NCBI RefSeq assembly: GCF_000237925.1
Contig: NC_031496.1
Span: 16,436,571 to 16,500,570, forward strand
Direction: 5' to 3'
DNA: 64,000 nt
Source: Schistosoma mansoni
Lineage: Eukaryota; Platyhelminthes; Trematoda; Strigeidida; Schistosomatidae
Under the pieces are notes generated by a model. That model searched no databases. It worked only from the letters and a program-made list of their open reading frames with translations, and was not told the DNA's origin. Made by a program: the position numbers and the translations under genes. Of the stretch, positions 1 through 9,600 are shown piece by piece; positions within the stretch are counted from its first letter, which is position 1, and each line of letters starts with the position of its first letter.

Positions 1-129
1 AAATACCCCGGGATATACCAATCGCAATCGAAATTATCTTGTGTAACCAGCAATGTTACACATCACATTTCGACTACAGGACCACCTGTATTTTCGAAAG
101 CTCGAAGACTCGCTCCCGAGAAGCTTAGG

Positions 130-700
130 TTAGCTAAAAACGAATTCAACCACATGATGGACCTAGGGATAATTCGACCATCGAATAGTCCATGGTCATC
201 CCCATTGCACATGGTCCCTAAAAAGGACAGCAATGATTGGCGGCCAACTGGTGATTATCGGCGTCTAAATGCAAAAACCATTCCCGATCGTTACCCGCTG
301 CCTCATATTCACGATTTGACAGCTACCTTGAAAGGTACAACTGTCTTTTCGAAAATCGACTTGGTTAAAGCTTATAACCAAATACCGATGGCACCTGACG
401 ACATTCTTAAAACCGCCATCATCACTCCTTTCGGTCTTTACGAATTTCTACGAATGCCTTTTGGTTTAAGAAATGCGGCTCAAACCTTCCAAAGGTTTAT
501 CGACGATGTCTTCCGAGGTCTCAACTTCGTACATGCGTATGTTGATGACTGTCTAATAGCAAGTCCGGACAGAGAATCGCATCTCAAGCATCTGGACATT
601 GTTTTAGATCGACTCCAAAGGCATGGCATTACTGTCAACATTCAGAAATGCCAAATCGGGACTAACTCCTTAGACTTCTTAGGACACACTATTGATGCCT
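130..700 (+). pseudogene. Reverse transcriptase domain of the gypsy element
   Basis: The translated segment has the gypsy RT opening, the palm motif [12 protein letters not shown], the [16 protein letters not shown] block and the catalytic YVDD box near 538-549. This domain copies element RNA into cDNA. It is a fossil part of the broken element at 1-3542. Confidence 0.92.
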
Positions 701-959
701 AAGGCATCCGACCCCTTAGGAGCAAAGTGGCGGCCATTCTGGATTACCCAGAACCGACCACGATCAAGCACTTACGAACATTTAACGGACTTGTAAGTTT
801 CTATAGACGGTTCATACCCAAATGCGCATCCCTTATGAAACCGTTAACCGACCAGCTTCGTGGAAATGCGAAATCAATTAGTCTAGACGACATTGCTCGA
901 AAAGCATTCTCCACAGTTTAGGAACACATCGCTAAAGCAACCCTGCTTGCTCATCAGGA

Positions 960-1330
960 CACTCAGGCGCCCATTAGTATCGCCGTAGACGCATCCGACT
1001 CAGCAATCGGAGGAGTCTTACAACAATGGGTTAACAACTCGTGGCAACCATTAGGATTTTTCTCGAGACGGTTGCTAGACGCGGAATCTAGGTACAGCAC
1101 GTTCGGTAGGGAACTCCTAGCTATGTATTGTGCTGTACGGCATTTCCAACATTCCATCGAAGGAAGAGAATTCACGCTTTTTACTGATCACAAACCTCTT
1201 ACCTTCTCTTTAAGTTCATCTTCAGACAAGTACTCACCGCGAGAGTCTCGACAACTGGACTACATTTCGCAGTTTACTTCAGACATACAACACATTTCTG
1301 GAGCTAACAATGTAGTCGCAGAAGCCTTGT
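960..1330 (+). pseudogene. RNase H domain of the gypsy element
   Basis: The segment encodes the typical Ty3/gypsy RNase H order: a [13 protein letters not shown] start, the [18 protein letters not shown] helix, FTDHKPL, and a [16 protein letters not shown] end. It would degrade the RNA strand of the RNA/cDNA hybrid. Part of the same broken element. Confidence 0.88.
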
Positions 1331-1539
1331 CTCGAATTAGCTCCTTGAACAGTTTCCAAGGTCTCGACCTTCTTAAACTCGCTCAGCTTCAAAAAGAAGA
1401 CATTGATCTTCAGCATGAGTTATCCTCGACAACTCTTAAACTAAGAATTAGGCAGATGGGAACAGGTAAGGAAACCTTACTCTGTGACACATCTACAGGT
1501 AGGGATCGTCCAATAGTACCAAAACATTATCGACGCAAC

Positions 1540-2085
1540 GTCCTCAATACGTTGCACAATCTTTCTCATCCAGGTGCTCGTGCAACAATCAAACTTATAG
1601 CCGAACGCTTTTGTTGGCCTGGTATGAATAAAGACGTGAGGGAGTGGGCACGCTCCTGTGTAAGCTGTCAGAAATCTAAGGTCATAAGACACAACAAATG
1701 TCCCTTAGGCTCTTTCAAGACCCCTGACTCTCGGTTCGATCACGTCCATCTAGATTTGGTAGGACCCTTACCCGACTCGAACGGATACTCATATCTCCTA
1801 ACATGCGTAGATCGTTTTACTCGATGGCCAGAAGCAGTACCGATTAAGGACATTACTGCTGAAACCGTGGCCCGCGCTTTCGTCGAACGATGGGTAGCAA
1901 ATTTCGGCTGCCCTTCAACCATCACTACAGACCGCGGACGCCAGTTCGAATCTGGACTTTTCCGTTATCTGACCTCACTATTAGGAATCACGCGCTTCCG
2001 AACGACCGCCTACCACCCACAAGCAAACGGGTTGGTAGAACGTTTTCATCGACAACTAAAAGCTTCATTATCAGCTTCACACGTT
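1540..2085 (+). pseudogene. Integrase domain of the gypsy element
   Basis: The segment has an HHCC zinc-binding motif (HNLSH followed by CVSC) and then a DDE-type catalytic core. The D of HLDLVGPL, the D of TTDRG and the E of GLVERFHR are all visible. The order RT, RNase H, integrase places the element in Ty3/gypsy. Confidence 0.9.
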
Positions 2086-3222
2086 TCACAGTAGACAGAC
2101 GCTCTTCCACTCGTCTTGCTAGGTATCCGCAATGCAGTGAAAGCTGACATTGGATACACGGCATCTCAACTCGTTTACGGAACGACACTCCGACTCCCAG
2201 GAGAATTCGTGGATCCTTCAGCTTCTTCATTGAACATGGATCTAAACTCTTACACGAGTAGGCTTCCAAACGCTATGCGTTCAGTTAAACCTGCTCACAC
2301 TCGACCTCAATCAACTGATGTTTTCGTTCAACCCGAATTACGACATAGTACACACGTCTTCGTTCGTCGAGACTCAAATCGACGACCCCTCGAATCAGCA
2401 TACGAAGGACCCTTCAAAGTTCTTCAACGCGAACTTAAGTACTATGTAGTCGATAAGAACGGTACGAACGATAGCATCAGTATCGACCGACTCAAAGCAG
2501 CGTACTTAGAAGGAAACCCTAGCTACGTCGATTTTCCTTCGGTACAAGCAAACGACACAGCTACTACACTCGTAGTACCCTACACGACAGCCGACACACA
2601 ACTTGATACTTCGTCAACGTCGATAGATAAACCTAAAACAACGCGTTCTGGAAGACGAGTAAGATTTCCAGAACATCTTAACGAATATTGCACGTAGGAC
2701 ATATGCTTTATCTTGAATTACCCTTTCATAGTTTATCATAAAATTTTTTTTAATATGCTCATTTTTTTTATTTATATAAAAAAAAACATTTTTATCTTTT
2801 TTTGAGCGTATATATATATTTTTATATATAAAAAAAACCAAAAGAAAACCATTTTTTTTCCGATCGCTTTTACGCTTTTTGTAAGTGTATTAGTTTATTC
2901 ATTTTTTTTCCGCTCATCTTGTGTCCCTACGCAAGTACGAGTGTATTTTTGATATGCACTCACACGTTCTATTTTTCCTCTTTTCCAGGACGGCTGGAAA
3001 AGAACGACGAAGTTTCGCAAGGAACCGGAATTTTTCATTGTACTATATTTCTTTATTGCTATGTTGTACATTTTGATCCCATAGTTTAAGGAAAGACGAC
3101 CAGACGCTGCTAAACGAAGCAAGCTATCAGAAGAGTGTTTACCAACGACAAACTCGTTGGGTTTAAACTTCTGGCTGGTCACGTCTTAGAGGCATCACTA
3201 CCTTACTAGGGGGGGAGTGATC

Positions 3223-3542
3223 TGTAGCTGTAAATAATTCCCCAAAATCAATAGCTCATTAAGTGTTCGACATTGGATGCCGACCATGTTGTTTAAGTGG
3301 ACTTGTTTAACTGAAGGCTTTCGGTCATGCATCCGAACCAGATCACGTTTCAACACGGCGTGGGACACAGCTCCTACGTTTCATTAGCCAGCTTATAGAA
3401 AAGGTCCTCGATATATTGGTAACAAATCAAATATATCTTTCCTGCCTCTTCTCGTCTGACTTCTGATTTCTATCTGACTGGGAACGATCGAACATAGAAG
3501 GTGCTACTGGTAGCTAGTTGTAAAACTAGAACATCCGTTGCA
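3223..3542 (+). repeat. 3' LTR of the gypsy element (ends approximate)
   Basis: The stretch starts with TG right after a G-rich polypurine tract (about 3208-3222) and can be closed at a CA near 3542, giving about 320 bp. The left end is well placed by the polypurine tract. The right end is a guess because the 5' LTR is outside the window. Confidence 0.55.
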
Positions 3543-4394
3543 TCCTCAACCTCGTGTACTTCTCAAACTGAAAGTGAAGCTTACTTTTCTCCAGCGATAC
3601 AGAAAGATTGAAACAAGATTATTTATCTGTCCATATTTAAAAGCTATGTTTGATAATACTAATGAAAATTCATAAAAGATGTTTCAGCTGCGCCTTCTTG
3701 AAGAGAAGTAACCCATGGCTATTTGATAACTGCTACTTTAGATATTGTACACACAATCAGTGACAACTTGAAATGTATCAATTTGAAGGCCAAGTGTCAA
3801 GCAGATAATTTAGTGTCCAGGTAGTACCTTCTAGTGTTCTGAAATATTCAGCTTTATAATGAAGCTAGCAATGCTGTAAAAGCCCAGTTTTTATCCTTAG
3901 GATTTTTTAATTGTAAACTTATCATGACCGTAATTAGTTCTCATAAAGACTCACTAATCAGTGAGTTTATCCACTAGATCATGTTATACAGATAACCTAA
4001 ACTATTAAAGAATTGTAGTAATTTGTTGGATGTTTTTTAATCCCGCCTGCGAAAACGATATTCATCTGAATCCAGTTTCAGTGTGAAGAGTGGTTTTGCA
4101 GAACCGAAATCCTCTCGATCAAATTATTTTTACTATATATATAGTCGCCAATTAGTAACAAGTTTCGTCGTCGTCTCATACAACTGTTTCCCAACACGAG
4201 ATGGCTTCTTAGAAAAATAACTTTCATGATGTAAGCCACCGCGAAAAATGATCGTTTTAACCTTAGTAAACGCTTTGTACGTTTATAAGCACAATTTCGA
4301 GATCACTATAATTTTACTTCATATCTCCATGCAAAGTCTCTAACTGCAGTTGTCTGAAATCCATTGTGAAACTGTGCAAAGCAGGAGTCTAAAT
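3543..4394. other. No gene seen
   Basis: AT-rich sequence between the gypsy LTR and a LINE remnant. No convincing coding region or recognisable repeat was seen. Confidence 0.5.
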
Positions 4395-6040
4395 AAGGTA
4401 CTCCGGTGTGTAGAGTGGGTATAAAAAAGAACCCTTGTTGCGAAGACCTGAATCAAGAGTTGGAAGCAGCAGAATCTGGTAACTGCCGAAGGCTCCTTCA
4501 ACTCATCCGAGCCACTGGCAGCAAGAAGTCTGGTGTGAGTAAAACATTCTGTGAAGATGACGGGATGTCAACCACTAACATCTATCGACGTCTTGAATGA
4601 TGGACAGAGTTTTTCAAGGGACAGTTTAGCTGGTCTGTTGTCCCGGCAACATCGATCAGATTGTTTTGTTCTCCATAGCTGGTGACGATTGATACGCATA
4701 ACGAGGGGAAAGTTCTGAAGGAACTCCAACCCTTGAAGTGCCACAAATCACCAGGCCTGCACGACATGCACTTGACACTTCTTAAGGATGGTAGCGACTG
4801 TCTGGTTAGAGGACCAAGTTGTTTACGAACGTCTGGTGGTTAGAGAGTGTTCCAAGATCGTTGGATGAGTCAATAGTTGTCTCCTATTTTAAAAGGGTTC
4901 ATGTCACCTAAGCAACAACTATCGGAAGATAAGTAGACTTCCGATTGTGACCAAATTGTCGGCTTCCGTCATGCTTCTCAGATCGTATAAAAACCGAAAT
5001 CGACTGGCAAGGAGTAGACTGGTTCTGGTTCTAGTTGAGGATGTATTGATCATGTCTTCACTCTCCGCCAGATGTTAGAACATCGTCATACAGTCGTGGT
5101 GTTTCTTGACATCAGGGCCACCTCCGGTTCACTGCAATTTCGTATATCTTAGTAGCTGCATAAGTTCTGTTGTTGGTGTGAGTGACAAGACCAATCCACG
5201 TATAGTGAAAGCCAGAGCTGCTTATGCCAATCTGAGCCATTTTAAGCGGTTTCGTGATGCTAGTGAGACTGAGAGTTCAGATCTACAATGCGTCAGTGAG
5301 AATAGTTTTACTCTAGGCTAGTAAAACCTGGCCTCTCTGAGTTGACGATGTTAGACGACTCTCTGTTCGATCGTCGTTGTCTCCAAAGGACTGCTGACAT
5401 CCGGTGACAACACCATGTTAGCAATGCAGAGGTTTGACATGGTGTGTTCGGGCGCAGCGACTATAATTCAGTTGGTGTCACTGTCATGAAACATCGACTT
5501 CGGTGGTTTGGACACGTTCTACGAACATCGTCCCAGAGAATTCCACGTCGTGCATCATCTGCCGACGCTGGGACCGGTTAGAAAAGGCGGGGAGGTCGTC
5601 AATGTATAACATGGTTTCGTGATACGAAAGAAAGCTGTACATGACTGACTTCTGTTGATCATTCACGACTCCCTGGTTGGGGTCCTAGAAAGGGTTCAAC
5701 ACAGTGACTTGAGACGTCATCAGAAATGTCTCAGAGTAGAAGCCAGTGGTGATCCTGGTGAATTTTTTCTACTTTCATAAAAGTGAGAGTAACTTCTTTA
5801 CCCAAAGAATTCTTTCCGGTTGTATTTTTCATAGCTGAACTGTTTTTCCCATTATCATTACTATTATTATTGTCATTATTATTACTTCACTTTCACTCAC
5901 TAATTTCGATCCATTTTTATTCCCTTTCCATTATGCCCACCTTTTCTTCTCTACTTCTTTATAACGTCATTTTTATTGTGTGGCGCATATATGTTTTGGT
6001 GCTTTCTTGTACCAGCATTTGTGTTCAAATAAATGAGTTA
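4395..6040 (+). mobile_element. RTE-type LINE, internally deleted and decayed (copy 1)
   Basis: Remnant of a non-LTR retrotransposon of the SR2-like RTE kind. 4406-4600 encodes the linker before the RT; 4730-4830 matches the start of the RT (a KCHKSPG block). Next, the thumb region appears directly (a SDKTNPRIVKARAAYANLSH-like block at 5180-5250), so most of the RT core is deleted. 5400-5760 holds the C-terminal region, followed by a 3' UTR ending at about 6035 with the block TGTGGCGCATATATG and an AAATAAATGA tail. Many stops and frameshifts are present. It is the same family as the element at 60410-62100 and is plainly non-functional. Confidence 0.8.
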
Positions 6041-6538
6041 CAAACTTTTTACTATATTGATCATAGCATTTTATGCCGATATGGTTTATTTAAAATATAC
6101 TGAGATGATACTGCTTCCCATCCGATATTAGGTATAGTAAAACTAGTGTTTTCACAATTTTCTTTTCTCATAAAATAGCTACTTTACATTAACTATAGTC
6201 CTTATAAATCAAAAAAGTCAATCCAACTAGCATTCTAAATGTTACCGTTATACATTCCATTTTGTTCAATATTACATATAATACTGAATAGTGCATAATA
6301 TTTGATCAAGAAATAAGATTAAAATATAGCCTTTCGCAGTTTTACTCAGTAAGAAATAAAGGTAGGTTTGAACTCCTGTAAATTGCCCCATATCTTATGA
6401 TTTCCCTGAAATAAGTATTTTTGTGGTTATTTTATTTAAACAAATCATATCAAATTGATGCAAACAGTAGAGTAATTTTAGTGTCTCTTCTATTTCTCAA
6501 ATATTTCTTACGTAGTGTAGTGCGGAGTACAGAAGTCA
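6041..6538. other. Upstream region of TAF9
   Basis: About 0.5 kb of AT-rich sequence with no coding signal. Just before the ATG at 6539 a pyrimidine-rich stretch ends in an AG near 6515, which could be a spliced-leader trans-splice acceptor or simply 5' UTR; the sequence does not decide. Confidence 0.35.
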
Positions 6539-6677
6539 ATGACAGAACACAAAAATCCCACAGATATCAATGAAGTATTACCTCCGTCTTTAGCTGCGGT
6601 TAGAGAGATATTTTCGGAGTTTAACGTCTCAGAAGTTTCGGATGAAATATGTACACGAGTTTTGGACGTTTTGTATA
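6539..6677 (+). CDS. TAF9: TAF9 exon 1
   Basis: Starts at the ATG at 6539 and encodes the first 46 residues plus one base, covering histone-fold helix 1 and the start of helix 2. The donor GTATGT follows directly. Confidence 0.8.
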
Positions 6678-9600
6678 GTATGTTTTGTTTGAAAGTTTGC
6701 CATTATACTGTAGGACACACATGTGATGTTATTGAAGAGGCAAAGGCCGTTTCTCATCATGCCGGTCGAACGAAAATTGAGGAAGATGACGTACAACTAG
6801 CCATCAATTCAGTCACAGATGGACTTATGTTTGCACCTCCATATAGAGATCAGTTGCTAGCTTATGCTGAGAAAAATGAACAGCCTTTACCAGCTGTTCG
6901 TCCTCACTGTGGCATTCGTTTACCCGCTGAACGCTTCACACTCACAGCTCCAAATTATTCACTTTTACCATGTGCAGACAACGCAAAAACAGTAAGATCC
7001 AATATATTCAAGATATTTAGGCTTTTGTATTCATCATTGTTCATATAGCTTGCTAGAAAGAAAGGTTTGTTCGCTTCGTTTGACTAACGACAAAGTGCAT
7101 CACGGGTTCGAAACCCCTTCCACTTATTATTAGAAGCAGACAAGTATCGCTATGTCGGAATATGAGAGTTGTAGTCCTAGTAATTTACTCCTTATATTGA
7201 TATATTCACCAATCGGAATCAACTTGAACAACTGTCTAAAGTATTATAAATACGATGAACGTATATTGTTATCTTTTTCAAAATCATCGATAAATGTGTA
7301 TGAGCTCATAGAATGTGTTGTGAGATATAATTTCGTTTCCTACTCTCCAAAATTTGAATGTTTATTAGCTCATTCAACATTGTAGACTCTTGACTCCCCT
7401 TATTGTGTAACACCTCTAGAGAATGTGATAATTACTTATGCGGCTGTGAGTAACGGAGATGATGGGTTTACAATATCTCAGACGTTTTGCCCAGAGGCCT
7501 GTGGAAAATAACGATTTTCTTTGTGACAATTATTTGACTTTCATACACATAGTTCCTGTTATAATTTTGAAAAGAGCAAGAACAAAGATTCTAGTAGAAT
7601 AGTATGAATTCATTTTATCCCGTTGGTTCTCGTCAGCTGCTTACAACCTGTGATATTTAAAAACTTTAATTGCAAAACGAATTTGAATTACTTAAATGAA
7701 CGTGTTCAGTTAGAAGTTATGTTGAGGACACATTAGTACAGTATAGCAAGGGTGTAAATAAATTTAATAGACTGAATATTGTAAGTATATACCTTATGTA
7801 AAAGAAAATTCTACAACATTGATTGTGACAACAGTTCGAACGGCCAGAAACAAGTGATTACATAATGAGTAAACGTTGATAGGAATAAAATGAGTAGAGC
7901 TCAGTTAATAAAATAAGATTGTTAATCTGGAAGATAGTTGGAATAAAACTCATTGACGTAATGGATGCAAGAAAGATTTAGAAAACAAAAGAGAAAAAGT
8001 TTAGATGCAGCGAAAGATTGTTTGTCACCAAGGCAAGGAAAGATTGATAACCATTTCCTTTTAAACACATAAGTCAGGTTCTTGACCCCTAATAAAAACG
8101 CTTTCAGTATACTTCAGAAGACTGTAGTTTGGCTGTTCACTAATCACGTTGAAAGATTGCAAGGTACAGACCTGATATCCTATATCGAGATGTTTAGTAA
8201 TTGCACTGTTTAGAGACTTTCTCTTGTTTTGAGGCTTTTAGGAACACGTTCAAAAAGGGATTTAAGTAATTTAAATCCCTTTTACAATTACAGATTTAAA
8301 AATAGCTGGTTGTAAGCAGCTGACGAGAATCAACGGAATAAAATGAATTCATGCTATTCTACTAGTACCTTTGTTCTTGTTCTTTCCAATTATTTGACCC
8401 TGTATATGGTGCAAGTTGGTGATATTGATAAAATATGGTCCCCTAAATCCTTTTGTTCCAGTCAGTCACTTAGCTACAACGTAAGACCAGGCACACATAT
8501 GCATAGGTCCAAAGTGCCACATCCCATTAGCGCAATAAGATGAACACCGAATTCATAGAAGTAGTTAATTTAATGGTGGTAATATATAAAAGAAAGATTA
8601 TATATAAGGATATAGTACAGGAAGAAAGACAGATGTGAAGCAATTTTAATCTCATAGATTAAAGACAGACAGAGAGTGTATACACCTACGCCATCGTGAT
8701 CGTTTCTGAGCCATGTCACACAGTCTCCAACCATTGGTTACGATAGTCACACGGACCCCAACCAAGTAGTGTGCGTCTACCAACATGGCTCAGACTAGAA
8801 GCTAGTGACTTCAATGACTGATGCCACGTTTCGGTTTGGCCGCCCCTAACTCTCTTCCAACCATCCCCAATACTAGTCAGCGTTGCGCGTCGTGGTAATC
8901 GGTGTTCAGGCATACGTAACACGCGGCCCAACCATCTCAGTTGATGAGGATTCACAATCTCATCAACTGATTTACCATCATTCCCTAATACCATACGTCT
9001 AACCTCACCATTACTTACCCGGTTATCCCAGCAGATGCGAGCAATATTTCTAAGGCATCTGTGATCAAATACTAGTAACGCACGAGTATCTACTCTTAAT
9101 GGCCACGTTTCGCAGCTGGCAAGTAGAACAGAGCGAACTGCTGCTCAGTATACTTGTCCCTTAATTGATAGACAGATATCTCGCCTTCGTCATAGGTGAC
9201 GTAAGTTGGCAGAAACCAAACGAGCTTTCTGAATTCGTGCTGAGATCTCGTCAGATACCAACCCATTAGGAACTGACCAGACTTCCAAGATAAGTGAAGT
9301 TGTCGACTCGTTCGACTGCTTCACTCCATATCCTTAGTTCAAGTGTTGACACAGGCCAGTCCTGGAGTAACAGTTTACATTTAGATGGGGAGAAACGCAT
9401 TCCAAACATCCTGGCATTGTTACTCAGTGCTACCAAAAGACTGCATTTTATCAGCGTCTTCACGAAACACGACTATGTCATCTGCATATTCTAAGTCGAT
9501 AAGTGGACCTCCTGGTAGGAGATCAATCCCCGAAAATTCATTTGATGAGAGCGCTATTTCCAGCAGTAGGTCTATGACGAATGTAAACAAAAATGGAGAT

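Larger units (their letters stand above)
1..3542 (+). mobile_element. Ty3/gypsy LTR retrotransposon, 3' part, broken
   Basis: This is the 3' portion of an LTR retrotransposon whose 5' part lies outside the window. Going downstream, the sequence shows reverse transcriptase, RNase H, integrase, a C-terminal pol tail reaching about 2697, an AT-rich non-coding stretch, a purine-rich tract of G residues just before 3223, and a 3' LTR. The RT-RNase H-integrase order is that of Ty3/gypsy elements, not of Copia. The copy is broken by about three interruptions but is otherwise well preserved, so it is probably not very old. It resembles the gypsy-like elements known from schistosomes; I cannot assign the exact family name. 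Confidence 0.93.

Noticed and set aside
963-1175. Minus-strand open frame inside the gypsy element
   Set aside because: It is the mirror of the RNase H region; no independent coding evidence.
2614-3182. Minus-strand frames over the AT-rich end of the gypsy element
   Set aside because: Low-complexity Lys/Phe/Ile composition produced by A/T runs; no family resemblance.
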